Source of the DNA: Desulfobacteraceae bacterium UBA2245
Lineage (GTDB): Bacteria > Desulfobacterota > Desulfobacteria > Desulfobacterales > UBA2245
DNA: 64,000 bases
Reading direction: 5' to 3'
Assembly (NCBI GenBank): GCA_002347265.1
Contig: DDYB01000028.1
Location: 1-64,000, forward strand
Shown here in pieces: positions 16,953 through 26,436 of this stretch; position 1 is the first letter of the stretch; each line of letters starts with the position of its first letter. The position numbers were made by a program, and so were the translations under genes. The notes beneath the pieces are model-generated. The model saw only the letters and a program-made list of their open reading frames with translations, did not search any database and was not told the DNA's origin.

Positions 16953-18323
16953 TCAGATACCTGTCCTGGCCCGAGCCAAGCCGGCCTTGTTCTTCAGATT
17001 TTCTATCATGATATCAAAATTGAAAATCTGATTCAGGATAATTGCGATAATGGTAGTCGTTGACAGCGGGTCCGTAAAAAGTGTTTGAATGAAGTCAGGA
17101 GTACGCGCATAGAGGCCCGGCAGAAACCCGGTGCTCAACCCGAAAAAGAGGGATATCCCGACAACAAAGGTCTTGCGTGAATTCCATGCTTCGCTGAACA
17201 TTTCCTCAAGGCCGCTGCATACCATGAAACTTCCGGCAAAGATCAGCGCGCCTCCCAGAACCGGTTTGGGTATCATCGTCAAAACCGTTAAGACTTTTGG
17301 AAAGAAAGCCAGAGCAAGAAAAATAACTCCCGCGCAGACGCAGATCCACCGGCTGACGACTTTCGTGGCTCCTGCCACGCCGATATTGCTGGACGAGGTG
17401 TCCACCGCCATTCCTCCCATCAATCCGGCCAGCAAGGTTGAAAAACCATCCGCCATCAGACCGTTTCGAATCGGGACGAAATTCGTTTCTTTTAATTCCG
17501 GTTCCGATATTTTCTGAGCAACCAGGAGATTGCCGAAGGATTTAAGCGAACCAATTATGGCAACGATGGAAACGGTTAAGATCATTCCAAAATCAAATTT
17601 GATTCCGCTGAATTGTGGTCCGATAACGGGCAGGGCAAACAGAGGATAATCTTTCACAACCGCAAGAGAGTGCCAGTATTCAGGCAGGATGATCAGCGCC
17701 AGAATCCACCCTGCCAGCATGCCGATCAGCAGGCAGTACATTTTGACAAATCCCTTGCCCCAGACATTGGCCAGGACCATCACGAAGAGAGAAAACGTAC
17801 CCACGAAGATATCGATGCCCTTGATTGCATCATCACGAAACGCCAGCCCGAAAAATGAGGCAATCGCCGGTTTGATGATGCTGATGCCGATCATGAGCAT
17901 GACCAGTCCGACAATATATGTGGGGAAAAGTCTTTTGAGTTTTTCAATGACAGGGGCAAGTGCCATTTCGGCCAGTCCGGCAACAATGATCATTCCCCGC
18001 ATGAGTGGAATCCCCCCGGCCCATGCAGCCGACAACGACAAACTGAAGTAGGAGGGACCCACCACATTCGGGCACAGATAACCGGAGCCGATAAACGGCA
18101 ATCGAAGCGCCTGGATGATGGAGCCGAAACCTGCCGCAATCATTGAAAAAGCGAGCAGGGTTGCGGCAAATTCAGTCGATTCGTTCAGTTGAGCGGCGAA
18201 GAGAATCGGAAAAGCGAGAGATACAAACAACAAAAGGACGTGTTGAAAAGATAACACCAGCAGGTGCCCCACGGGCGGAACCTGGTTTACTGAATACTCG
18301 TAATGCTTGCCGTCTTTTGCCAT
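16953..18323 (-). CDS. Uracil/xanthine-type nucleobase permease (NCS2 family)
   Basis: 456 residues with about 12-14 hydrophobic helices, from VGHLLVLSFQHVLLLF to the last TM near 435. The family signature QHVLLLFVSLAFPIL (motif QH) occurs early, and the GMAVDTSSSNIGVAG segment replaces the usual NTFSQNVG-type NCS2 motif, so the substrate is uncertain among uracil, xanthine, urate or another purine. The ATG at 18323 has AGGAG 7 bases before it. Before the IS insertion its start lay 14 bp past the stop of the Cache lipoprotein gene, so the two were an operon; the IS now separates it from the original promoter. Confidence 0.82.
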   Translation of the reverse strand: MAKDGKHYEYSVNQVPPVGHLLVLSFQHVLLLFVSLAFPILFAAQLNESTEFAATLLAFSMIAAGFGSIIQALRLPFIGSGYLCPNVVGPSYFSLSLSAAWAGGIPLMRGMIIVAGLAEMALAPVIEKLKRLFPTYIVGLVMLMIGISIIKPAIASFFGLAFRDDAIKGIDIFVGTFSLFVMVLANVWGKGFVKMYCLLIGMLAGWILALIILPEYWHSLAVVKDYPLFALPVIGPQFSGIKFDFGMILTVSIVAIIGSLKSFGNLLVAQKISEPELKETNFVPIRNGLMADGFSTLLAGLMGGMAVDTSSSNIGVAGATKVVSRWICVCAGVIFLALAFFPKVLTVLTMIPKPVLGGALIFAGSFMVCSGLEEMFSEAWNSRKTFVVGISLFFGLSTGFLPGLYARTPDFIQTLFTDPLSTTTIIAIILNQIFNFDIMIENLKNKAGLARARTGI

Positions 18324-18486
18324 GAGGTGCTCCTGTTTCAATAAGGTGGTTCCGGAAGATCCGTAATCGCCGCAAAATAGATTTCGCTTCCATCGATCAT
18401 TGTTTTGCGAATGTACAGGGATTTTTTGATCGGTTCTCTTTTATACCTGTTTTTAGCGATAAACACCTCCCACACCCTGTCTTGAG

Positions 18487-18494
18487 ACTCAAGT
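18487..18494. repeat. Target-site duplication, left copy
   Basis: ACTCAAGT, identical to 19924-19931. Eight bases is the usual IS256-family duplication length. Confidence 0.93.
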
Positions 18495-19923
18495 GAGGGT
18501 GTTCAGAATTCTGTGTCAGTTAACTGAAAGCTGATATAGTCAGCGAAACAAGGAGAACTGACATGAATCAACAAGACCATGAATTCGATTTTTCAACAGC
18601 CCTGAAAGCCATCCAGGAAGGCAAGCCGCTTCTGGGCAGGGAAGGCATTCTCACGCCGTTAATCAAAAATCTCACCGAAGCAGCCCTTGAAGGCGAACTG
18701 GATTCGCATCTGGGCCAGGAAATCACCGCCAACCGCCGCAATGGGAAAAGCCGGAAGACCATCAAATCCTTGAATGGCAATTTTGAGTTGCGTACCCCTC
18801 GGGACCGTGACGGGACCTTTTCTCCCCAATTGGTCAAGAAGCATCAGACCAGCCTGAATGACGAGATTGAGCAGAAAATAATTGCCCTATATGGCCTGGG
18901 TATGAGCTACCAGGATATCTCGGCCCATCTTCAGGAGATATACGGTCTTGAGGTGTCTACCGGTACCTTGAGCGTCATTACCGATAAAATTATCCATACG
19001 GTCAAAGAATGGCAAGCCCGGCCCCTGGCATCGATCTATCCGATTGTCTGGCTCGATGCCATCCATTATAAGATCCGTGAAAACGGCAAGGTTGTCGGCA
19101 AGGCAGTGTACACAATCCTCGGCGTCAACCTTGAGGGGCGGAAGGAAGTTCTGGGTCTGTATATTTCCGAGCATGAAGGGGCCAATTTCTGGCTTCAGGT
19201 GCTGACAGATCTTTCGAATCGGGGCGTGAAGGATGTCCTGATCGCGTGTGTTGACGGCCTTAAAGGTTTCCCCGAGGCCATTGAGGCTATTTTCCCGAAT
19301 ACCGAGATTCAGCTCTGCGTTGTCCACCAGATCCGGAATTCTCTGAAGTACGTTGGCTCAAAGAACCAGAAAGAATTCATGGCCGACCTGAAACGTGTAT
19401 ACAAGGCCGGCACAAAAGATTTAGCCGCATCCGAGCTTGATATTTTGGCAGGAAAGTGGAACGAGAAGTATCCCATTGTCATCACATCCTGGCGGAATAA
19501 TTGGGAACGACTCAGTCAGTATTTCAAATATCCTGAAGATATTCGAAGGATTATCTATACAACCAATACCATTGAGGCGGTACACCGTCAGTTTCGGAAA
19601 CTGACCAAGACCAAAGGCGCTTTTCCGAATCAAGACAGCCTGTTGAAACTACTGTATATGGGAATTCAGAATGCCAGCAAGAAATGGACGATGCCGATCC
19701 AAAACTGGTCACTGACCATTTCTCAGTTGGCGATATTTTTTGAGGGAAGACTGGATAAGGAGTTGAAACTTTGATAGATTTGCTCTTACAAACCGCTCCA
19801 GCAAAAGACAGCTCCTCCGACGAGCTTTTTAATTGGCCCATTCTCGGAGCTGTCTTCCGCTTCCGCTCGATTGGGTGGTGGATTGACAATCAAAAGCCGT
19901 GACACAGAATTTTGAATACTCCC
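18495..19923 (+). mobile_element. IS256-family insertion sequence, complete (1,429 bp)
   Basis: Terminal inverted repeats of 24 bp: 18495-18518 begins GAGGGTGTTCAG; the complement of 19900-19923 begins GGGAGTATTCAA; both end AATTCTGTGTCA; 4 mismatches in all. An 8 bp target duplication (ACTCAAGT) flanks it. It contains one intact transposase gene, about 125 bp of downstream non-coding sequence and no passenger gene. The exact duplication and intact ORF point to recent insertion. Confidence 0.95.
18563..19774 (+). CDS. IS256-family transposase (Mutator-like DDE)
   Basis: 403 residues, full length for the family. The DDE residues lie in IVWLDAIHYKI (first Asp), IACVDGLKGFPEAIE (second Asp) and NTIEAVHRQFRK (Glu); CVVHQIRNSLKYV is the C/H motif of the family. 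The N-terminal part (LTEAALEGELDSHLGQE, NGKSRKTI) is the DNA-binding region. AGGAG lies before the ATG. It cuts and pastes or copies the element through the 24 bp ends. Confidence 0.96.
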   Translation: MNQQDHEFDFSTALKAIQEGKPLLGREGILTPLIKNLTEAALEGELDSHLGQEITANRRNGKSRKTIKSLNGNFELRTPRDRDGTFSPQLVKKHQTSLNDEIEQKIIALYGLGMSYQDISAHLQEIYGLEVSTGTLSVITDKIIHTVKEWQARPLASIYPIVWLDAIHYKIRENGKVVGKAVYTILGVNLEGRKEVLGLYISEHEGANFWLQVLTDLSNRGVKDVLIACVDGLKGFPEAIEAIFPNTEIQLCVVHQIRNSLKYVGSKNQKEFMADLKRVYKAGTKDLAASELDILAGKWNEKYPIVITSWRNNWERLSQYFKYPEDIRRIIYTTNTIEAVHRQFRKLTKTKGAFPNQDSLLKLLYMGIQNASKKWTMPIQNWSLTISQLAIFFEGRLDKELKL

Positions 19924-19931
19924 ACTCAAGT
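19924..19931. repeat. Target-site duplication, right copy
   Basis: ACTCAAGT, matching 18487-18494. The uninterrupted site reads CTTGAG-T-CTCAAG on the gene strand, a perfect small palindrome. Confidence 0.93.
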
Positions 19932-20852
19932 TCCTTGATCGCCTTTGCAAAAGGTTTGTGCCCCACCTCATCGGTACAATCCAGAAGGTTTGTCTGAAAA
20001 ATCGTGTCGGCGACAGCGGGGGAAATCAAGAGCTCGCCGTCTTGACGAAAAGCAAACACGCGAACATCCCGATAATTGTATTTCGAAACCGGATTCGATA
20101 TATCGTCAAGCACTTTCCATCCTTTTCGTTCGATTAATTGAGCGGCATCATCTACAATGATTCTGATGAATTCCTTCTCTTCATGGGGATAGTCAATTCC
20201 GCCGCCAACAAACAGTTCTTCTCCTTCTGGCGTTCTGACCTTGAAATGACAGGATGATTTTGGAACCGGATAGAATTTGCCGGGTTCCCACCACGAATAG
20301 TGCACCCACGCGTGAGGATTGTTGCGATCTTCCAGTGCCGCTACAATAAATTGCACCGCTTTTTTGCCGTTTTTGTCGGTTACATCCCAGAGATTTTTGC
20401 CCTCCAGATGCTCCATGCCGGCATGAAAAATATTGGTTCCCTTGATGTCGTAAATATAGAGATAATATTCCGGTGTCCTGAATCGTGCACGGTTATTGCG
20501 GAAATAATCCAGACTTTTCAGGCCGTCTTTTTTCAGTATCAGAGAAGCATCATAGACAAACTTGACTAAATTTTTCGTATCACGGTATTGATACATGGTC
20601 AGATTCAAATCTTCATACTGGATCTTACAGCCGGAAATCAAGATCGCCATCATCAACAGGAGCGCAGGAAAGGCAATCAGAAGTCTCCATGGTTTCGATA
20701 TCAACATCGTTCCTCCTCGGTAATCTCACGAGTTCTGTAGACCGCTCCCCTCCGTCCATGCCGCTCCTCCGATAAATCCTCTCGGAGCAATGCCATCTCG
20801 TGGTCCTCGAAACAGCACGATAGCAGGCGGCCGGGATAGATCAACTTTTTTA

Positions 20853-21710
20853 TTATAATGAATTTGCGTTAAATGTGTCGCAGGCGCCAATCTGGCCTTT
20901 TTTCAGCCCGGTCGAAAACCATCTGACCCGTTGTTCCGACGAACCATGCGTAAATGAATCCGGCGTCACATACCCCCGGCTTTGCTTTTGAATCCGGTCA
21001 TCCCCGATGCTGCTGGCGGCATTCAGGGCTTCCTCGACGTCGCCGCGTTCAAGAATGTGCCGGGCTTTATCGGTATGGTTCGCCCACACCCCGGCCAGAC
21101 AATCGGCCTGTAATTCCAGACGCACGGAGAGCTGATTGGCCTGCGTCCGACTGCTTTGACGCTGCAACTGGTGAACCTGGGGCAAAATTCCCAACAGATT
21201 CTGCACATGGTGCCCCACTTCATGGGCGATGACATAGGCTTGCGCAAAATCCCCCGGCACCTTGAAGCGTTCCTGCAGATCGCGATAGAAACTCAAATCA
21301 ATATACACCTTATAATCCGCCGGGCAATAAAATGGTCCCATGGCCGCCTGCGCAAAGCCGCACGCGGAGTCCACCGCGTCTGAAAACAACACCAGTTTCG
21401 GTTCCCGGTAGGTTTTGCCCATCTGGGAAAACAGAACATTCCAGGTGTCTTCTGTATCCGCCAGCACGACCGATACAAACTCGCCCAATTCTATCTCTTC
21501 GGCGGTGAGTTCCGTCTGCTGAACCGACCGGCTGTTCTCCTGAACGCCGCCTTCGTTGAGTATGTTGAGCACGCTGCTGGGGTCGACTCCAAACAGCATC
21601 GCAATCACCACAATCACAAGAATCCCGATCCCCCCGCCGATCGCCCGTCGCGGCGCTGTCCCCCGCCGGTCTTCCACATTGACGCTTCGTCGTCCATCCT
21701 TCCAGCGCAT
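20853..21710 (-). CDS. YpfJ-like neutral zinc metallopeptidase, membrane-anchored
   Basis: 285 residues. The N-terminal MRWKDGRRSVNVEDRRG block is typical of the YpfJ family, followed by one membrane helix (about 17-37, GIGILVIVVIAMLFG). The periplasmic domain has the zincin motif HEVGHHVQNLLG (about 170-181), with YIDLSFY before it and the YVTPDSFTHGSSEQRVRWF end block. AAGGAGG precedes the ATG at 21710; the open frame to 21800 has no such site. Substrate unknown. Same strand as the Cache lipoprotein gene, 145 bp apart, with no obvious shared job. Confidence 0.9.
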   Translation of the reverse strand: MRWKDGRRSVNVEDRRGTAPRRAIGGGIGILVIVVIAMLFGVDPSSVLNILNEGGVQENSRSVQQTELTAEEIELGEFVSVVLADTEDTWNVLFSQMGKTYREPKLVLFSDAVDSACGFAQAAMGPFYCPADYKVYIDLSFYRDLQERFKVPGDFAQAYVIAHEVGHHVQNLLGILPQVHQLQRQSSRTQANQLSVRLELQADCLAGVWANHTDKARHILERGDVEEALNAASSIGDDRIQKQSRGYVTPDSFTHGSSEQRVRWFSTGLKKGQIGACDTFNANSL

Positions 21711-21926
21711 AATTTTCCTCCTTCTCGCCGGTTTGGCCTTGCATGCCGGTGCATGATTTTTTCTCGGCATCCTGCTTATAATCGCTTCTTTTGCGTTCAT
21801 TATAGAGCAGTTTTAACACTTATGCACCTGTCCAGTTTTCCTGGACCGGCTCTCCCGCCCGGCGCCTGCAAATTATCAGTGAAATTCATGCGGAAAAACA
21901 AAACCATCCGTTTCGAAAAAAAGTTC

Positions 21927-21955
21927 TTGACTCTACGAAGATGAATTAATAATTA
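21927..21955 (+). promoter_or_regulatory. Promoter of the 88-residue gene
   Basis: TTGACT (21927-21932), a 17 bp spacer and TAATTA (21950-21955), 39 bp before the start codon. Confidence 0.55.
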
Positions 21956-21994
21956 GTAAAGTGCAGTGTTAACCAAACCAAGGAGGATAAAGGG

Positions 21995-22261
21995 ATGAAA
22001 AAAACGATCCGTCTTCCTGATGTGTGCAGTGGAAATGAAAGGCTGTTTTATGCTGATCCGATTGAATACAACCCGGCATTTGTAAAAACGGCAAGCGGTG
22101 ATTGGATCAGAGATCCCAAAGGTGAAGCCAAGCTGCAATGTGCTGAACCTGGGGAGGAATACCTTTGCCGATGGATTATGACGGAAGGCTTAAAAAATCG
22201 ATTGGAGCTGAATGCGGAGGTTGTCAACAAGCTTTTCGGCGACAAACTCGAAGATGAATAA
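21995..22261 (+). CDS. Small conserved-looking hypothetical protein
   Basis: 88 residues, soluble and slightly acidic, starting MKKTIRLPDVCSGNERLF and ending KLFGDKLEDE. I do not recognise a family. Support for a real gene: its own promoter (21927), an AAGGAGGATAAAGGG ribosome site, and a strong terminator immediately after the stop. Two cysteines (about residues 11 and 46) plus one near 56 could bind metal, but no clear motif exists. Confidence 0.7.
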   Translation: MKKTIRLPDVCSGNERLFYADPIEYNPAFVKTASGDWIRDPKGEAKLQCAEPGEEYLCRWIMTEGLKNRLELNAEVVNKLFGDKLEDE

Positions 22262-22289
22262 CCGATACGCGCTACGACGATATTGACAG

Positions 22290-22322
22290 GAACGGCCGGC
22301 TTGATGCCGGCCGTTCTTTTTT
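22290..22322 (+). terminator. Terminator after the 88-residue gene
   Basis: Stem GAACGGCCGGC / GCCGGCCGTTC with loop TTGAT, followed by a run of T. Confidence 0.88.
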
Positions 22323-22516
22323 CTGGCGTATCTGAAGAAATTATAGAAATCAAAAACAGGGTACAATCAAGGGAACAATTTCAAATACCTCCTGCGTTGG
22401 CACCTGGATTGCGGATCCAAGCCGCTGCTTCCTTTCGGGGGGCTACTTGACGCTTTCCGCAGATCATCAAAACCGATTCCGTTCGAGACCCGAAAACTTG
22501 CTGTCGAACTTTATTG

Positions 22517-23767
22517 TCAGAATCCGCTCGACAACTCAATGCGGTCGCGTGACCCTTTCAAAACGGCCAACATCAGCGTAAGGTATTCGCGCAAATGTCG
22601 GGTCAGCAGGTAGTTTTCGATGACAAAAGCCTTGGCGTTTTTCCCCATCGCGACCATCCGGTCGGCATGGCTGAGCAAATATCGAATGCGCAGCGCTGCG
22701 CCTTCGGGAGAGTTAACAAGAAAGCCATTGGTGTGGTTGACCACCTGAATGCGGATGCCGCCCACATTGCCTCCGATTACCGGCTTGCCCTTCCAAAGCG
22801 CTTCCGTTACCGTCAGACCGAAACCTTCCTTGAGTGACTTTTGAACCACGATGTCGGCAATGCGCTGCAGGGCGTTGATCGTGCGGTGGGCGTCCGGCGG
22901 CAGCATGAGCAGATGAATGTCTGGATCATGAGCGGCCGCGGCCTGCACCTCTTTGAAGACCGTCTCTCCCTCGGGATCATCGGCAGCACCGCCGCCGGCC
23001 AGGATCAGTTGGAGTGGCGGCCCGAAGGCTTTCGCTATCTGGTAGGCTTTGATGACGCCCATCGGATCCTTGAAGCGATCGAACCGCGATATCTGGCAAA
23101 TAACCGGCCGTTCTGGATCAATGTCATATGTATTTCTCACCGTGTCGATTTCCTCGGCCGGCAGGGGCACGTTTTTTTCGCTGAGCGGATCGATACTTGG
23201 CGGAATGATATATAAAGGGTTCCGCATGGGTTGGGCAAAGGCCGGCAAGGAGTAAACAGCCGCATCATAGCCGTTTACATGCTTTTGCAGATAGCGCCAG
23301 ACCGGACGATGCGGACGGCTGGCATCGACATGACAACGCCAGACCCATTTGCCTTTTCGTTCCGGGTAGTGCTGCAACAAGGCCGCAGGCTGGGGATCAT
23401 GAATCATCACAAAGTCGGCCTGGGACAATATCGGTGATAGGCGTTCGTGGTTCTGGGCATTGATCCGCTCATAGTGAGCATACAGTTTCTCGCTGATGTC
23501 CTCGGGGTCTCCCTGCAGGGCATTGTGCATTTTCTTGGTGCATCGATAAAAATCGGCATCGCCGGTGATCACTTCCCAAGTGGCGTTCAGGCCCAGCTCT
23601 TTTTTCAGTGGAATCATGCGGTGCAGAATTTCCGCCACACCGCCGCCTTCACGCGTGGAATTGATGTGCACCACACGCATGCCGCGTAAGGGTTCGGCCA
23701 GTTGGTGCAACTGGCCGATAATGTTCTCTCCCACCACCTCGGCGTATTTTTCGAGTTTTTTGGTCAT
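22517..23767 (-). CDS. treT: Trehalose glycosyltransferring synthase (TreT-like GT4)
   Basis: 416-residue retaining GT-B enzyme. The N-terminal acceptor domain has HINSTREGGGVAEILHRMIPLKKELG; the middle has HDPQPAALL and WRCHVDAS. The donor domain carries EGFGLTVTEALWKGKPVIGGNVGG with the E(x7)E pair. This matches TreT/trehalose phosphorylase-type GT4 proteins that reversibly join NDP-glucose and glucose to trehalose. It is the last gene of the minus-strand cluster, 8 bp after the DUF5752 gene, a pairing often seen in the family. Confidence 0.87.
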   Translation of the reverse strand: MTKKLEKYAEVVGENIIGQLHQLAEPLRGMRVVHINSTREGGGVAEILHRMIPLKKELGLNATWEVITGDADFYRCTKKMHNALQGDPEDISEKLYAHYERINAQNHERLSPILSQADFVMIHDPQPAALLQHYPERKGKWVWRCHVDASRPHRPVWRYLQKHVNGYDAAVYSLPAFAQPMRNPLYIIPPSIDPLSEKNVPLPAEEIDTVRNTYDIDPERPVICQISRFDRFKDPMGVIKAYQIAKAFGPPLQLILAGGGAADDPEGETVFKEVQAAAAHDPDIHLLMLPPDAHRTINALQRIADIVVQKSLKEGFGLTVTEALWKGKPVIGGNVGGIRIQVVNHTNGFLVNSPEGAALRIRYLLSHADRMVAMGKNAKAFVIENYLLTRHLREYLTLMLAVLKGSRDRIELSSGF

Positions 23768-23775
23768 AATGCCAT

Positions 23776-24462
23776 CTATTTTCTTGATTTCAGTTTATTG
23801 TCAGAGCCGACAGCCGGGCCAAGATATTTGGCGAAAACCCCGCTGAGCTGTTCGCGTATTTCTAACAAACTCTTGAAGTAAGGATCCATAGCGGCGATGG
23901 CATTGCCCAACTGGCGATGGTGTTCATTCCAGGTCCACAACCATTCTGAAAAATCGTTGTGCCCGGACCGGGTCCGACGGCAGGCATCGATGAAATGGTA
24001 AAAAACGCTGCCCAGAGACATGTGGGGAATGAAGCGGCCCAACTCCTCCGGGGTTTCCAACCATTTCTGGGTGTCGAAGATCACTATCTGCGAGCGCATG
24101 AGAAAAAACGGATTTTCGGCATCGATGCGTGAATCGAATCCAACTTCGTCCATGTGGTCTTCGAGGATCTGGATCACACGCTCTCTTAACTCGCGCATGG
24201 TGCTGAATTTGCTGGGGTTGAGAATCGAAAGCTGTTCGGCTAGGCGCCGGTCGTGAAGGTCATGATAGGCCCAGGAGGCAAAATCGTTTTGGTACTCCGG
24301 ATCGATGAAATCGGGACGCAAGAGGCCATCCCAAAAATGAAAAAACATAATGGATTGATCGTCCACCCGTTGAAGCCGGTCATGCAGATCCCGCAGGTTG
24401 TAAGCTTTTTCCCCGGTCGCGATCACATTCAAAGCGCAGTCAATTATTTTAAACGATTCCAT
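23776..24462 (-). CDS. DUF5752 family protein
   Basis: 228 residues, no membrane helix or signal. Starts MESFKIIDCALNVIATGEKAYNL and contains SIMFFHFWDGLLRP and DFASWAYHDLHDRRLAEQLS, the conserved blocks of DUF5752. No activity is known, but members sit beside trehalose synthases as here. I chose ATG 24462 because GAGGAGG lies upstream; the frame is open to 24510. It could assist or regulate TreT (inference from context). Confidence 0.8.
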   Translation of the reverse strand: MESFKIIDCALNVIATGEKAYNLRDLHDRLQRVDDQSIMFFHFWDGLLRPDFIDPEYQNDFASWAYHDLHDRRLAEQLSILNPSKFSTMRELRERVIQILEDHMDEVGFDSRIDAENPFFLMRSQIVIFDTQKWLETPEELGRFIPHMSLGSVFYHFIDACRRTRSGHNDFSEWLWTWNEHHRQLGNAIAAMDPYFKSLLEIREQLSGVFAKYLGPAVGSDNKLKSRK

Positions 24463-24745
24463 CTTCGCCTCCTCTCGTTTCGTTCTACTTGTTCCGCTGG
24501 TGTTTTGCATGGCGCCGGTTCAAGGCTACATCCACCTGCGGAGAAAACAGAAAAGAGCGATGAAAATTTGCCTAACCACACTTTAAGGCAATCTTGGTGA
24601 GGAAAAAGAAATAACGGTTTATTATATTTAACATAGGGCGAAAGGCTGCTTGCTTGTCAAGCAAAAAAACTGAACGGAAATATTCGACACATGGCTATCA
24701 AACTCCTGATCAGCGTATCCAGGCTATGAAATCAACCGCTCGCTT
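24463..24745. other. Gap inside the trehalose cluster with a possible internal promoter
   Basis: 283 bp between glgA and the DUF5752 gene. On the minus strand TTGACA (within GCTTGACAAGCAAGC, near 24650-24660) is followed about 19 bases on by TATGTT and AT-rich sequence, a possible internal promoter for the DUF5752-treT pair. The spacing is longer than ideal. Confidence 0.35.
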
Positions 24746-26338
24746 TTAACCGTGTCTCCTTTTTCGAGAAAAGGTTACATACAGTCTTTTGATATACATT
24801 TGAGCGCTTAGCGTCCACGGAAACCGGGTGGCGGCGGCATTTCGGCGCATGGTTTGCCACTTGCCCGGTTCCCGGATGATGCAATCGAGGGCCTCCTTGA
24901 AAGTGAGCGCCATTCGGTCAACCTGGTCGGCCAGGCTCCTGCCTTCGAAGGAAAAGCCGTTGTGGCCGTGGGTGACGGTGTCGCGCAAACCGCCCACAGC
25001 GTGGACCAGGCACGGTTGGCCCGCGCGCATGGCCAGCAGTTGGCTGATGCCGCATGGCTCATAGGAACTGGGCATCACGAAAAGATCGCCGGCGGCATAG
25101 AGAGCCTCGGCGCAGGCATCTGAATAGCCGTTGAGAAAGAGAAGGTTTTCCCGCCTGGCGGCCATCCGGGTAAAACACCGCTCATAGGCGGCATCCCCGG
25201 CGCCCAATACAATCAGCAGGCCGTTATCGGCCAGGGTGTCGAGAAGCCGCTCCAGACCGGTGCCGGGGCCGGTTCCGGTCTTTTGGAACAGCAGTGTTTT
25301 TTGCGGTTGCAGTCGGCCGATGCAGGTGCAGAGTACCGGGGGCGGTTCCGGGCGTTTGGCCAGGGCCGTGATTCGTGCATACGCGGCGAAATGGGATGCG
25401 CGCACCGTATCGGTCATGCCTGACCAGCCCACCACGATTGGCATCAACCGGGCCAGGAGCGTTCCAAAGTCGGGCTTCGGCGCCGGCCCATCGTTCGGGT
25501 AGGTGCAGCCATTGAGAATGCCATATAACCGACCCTGATCATGAGCCAGGCGCAGGTCCTTTTCGAGTCCTTCTCCGCCGTAAAAATGGGGGGTGTCGCT
25601 GGGTTTGAGAATTTCTTCGGCATAGCTCGGAGATACCGTATGTACGCGGTCTGCCAAGCGTATGCCTATGGCCATTGGGTTGACGGCATTCCAGCGGGGG
25701 TCGGCCACCACCTGCCGGTCATAAGCCATGCCTGGAAACCAGGCATGGAGAGAGGAGACGTGGCCGTTGAAGGGTCGGATGCCTTGCAGGCCTATGTTGT
25801 GAATGGTGTAGATGGTGGGCAGCTTCTGAAGTGACCGGTACGCGGGGTGGTAAGCTCGCAGCAGCAGCAGCAGCGCCGCATGCCAGTCATGCAGGTGAAG
25901 ATGGGTCACCTGCGGGAAAAGCCCTTTTTCCAAGGCTTCGGCCACGGTCATGCAAAAAAAGGCGAACTTTGTGGCATCGCTGGCGAACGGTTGATCGGGG
26001 GGATCATCGATGTAGATGCGGTGGCTGTTGCGGCCCGGGTCGAAGTTGTTAAAACGCGGGCTGTCGATTACATAATGGGCTACGTTCGAATGATGGTGAT
26101 CCGGTTGTACCTCATGGCAGCGGGCTGTCTGGTGTTCCCCACCGAAACGGACGACCAGTTGCGCCGGCGGATCATTGATGGCCTTGTGATGCAAAAAGCC
26201 GTAGGCCGGTGTGATTATGGAGACCCGGCACCCCTGCTCGGCCAGAGCCATGGGGATTTCCCGCACCACATCACCGATGCCGCCTACCTTGGCGCCATTC
26301 AATGCACCATTTTCCGCAGCAACCATCAGAATGTGCAT
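24746..26338 (-). CDS. glgA: Glycogen/starch synthase (GT5)
   Basis: 530 residues. The N-terminal HILMVAAENGALNGAKVGGIGDVVREIP carries the KxGG(I/L)(G/A)DV nucleotide-sugar loop (Lys near 17). TIHNIGLQG and the C-terminal PSSYEPCGISQLLAMRAGQP (E-x7-type donor site) complete the GT5 pattern. It extends alpha-1,4-glucan from ADP- or UDP-glucose in the cytosol. No glgC or glgB is in the window, so donor supply and branching must be encoded elsewhere. It is eighth in the glycogen/trehalose cluster. Confidence 0.9.
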   Translation of the reverse strand: MHILMVAAENGALNGAKVGGIGDVVREIPMALAEQGCRVSIITPAYGFLHHKAINDPPAQLVVRFGGEHQTARCHEVQPDHHHSNVAHYVIDSPRFNNFDPGRNSHRIYIDDPPDQPFASDATKFAFFCMTVAEALEKGLFPQVTHLHLHDWHAALLLLLRAYHPAYRSLQKLPTIYTIHNIGLQGIRPFNGHVSSLHAWFPGMAYDRQVVADPRWNAVNPMAIGIRLADRVHTVSPSYAEEILKPSDTPHFYGGEGLEKDLRLAHDQGRLYGILNGCTYPNDGPAPKPDFGTLLARLMPIVVGWSGMTDTVRASHFAAYARITALAKRPEPPPVLCTCIGRLQPQKTLLFQKTGTGPGTGLERLLDTLADNGLLIVLGAGDAAYERCFTRMAARRENLLFLNGYSDACAEALYAAGDLFVMPSSYEPCGISQLLAMRAGQPCLVHAVGGLRDTVTHGHNGFSFEGRSLADQVDRMALTFKEALDCIIREPGKWQTMRRNAAATRFPWTLSAQMYIKRLYVTFSRKRRHG

Positions 26339-26436
26339 TATTGGTTTCCTTTGCCGTTTTTTCGGATTGGGTGGATATTGGCGGCATGGCAGGCCGCTTT
26401 TTGGTTCTTCTGTGAGTCCACTACTTTGGAGAAGGT

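Larger units (their letters stand above)
18338..20707 (-). pseudogene. Cache-domain lipoprotein gene, interrupted by the IS256-family element
   Basis: The 5' part runs from ATG 20707 (GAGGAGG upstream) to the target duplication at 19931-19924; the 3' part runs from 18486 to a TGA at 18338-18340. Removing the IS and one 8 bp duplicate restores one open frame of 310 residues, with the junction reading KELE-SQDRVWEVFIAKNRYK and the C-terminus ending LPEPPY. The N-terminus has a lipobox (ILISGC, Cys27). Residues about 45-290 contain Cache-like blocks (EYYLYIYDIKGTNIFHAG, LEGKNLWDVTDKNGKKAVQ) of periplasmic ligand-binding sensors. As it stands the 5' part reads into the IS and stops at 19829 after 292 codons, so a truncated chimera may be made. 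Lipoprotein plus permease suggests nucleobase-linked binding (inference). Confidence 0.9.
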
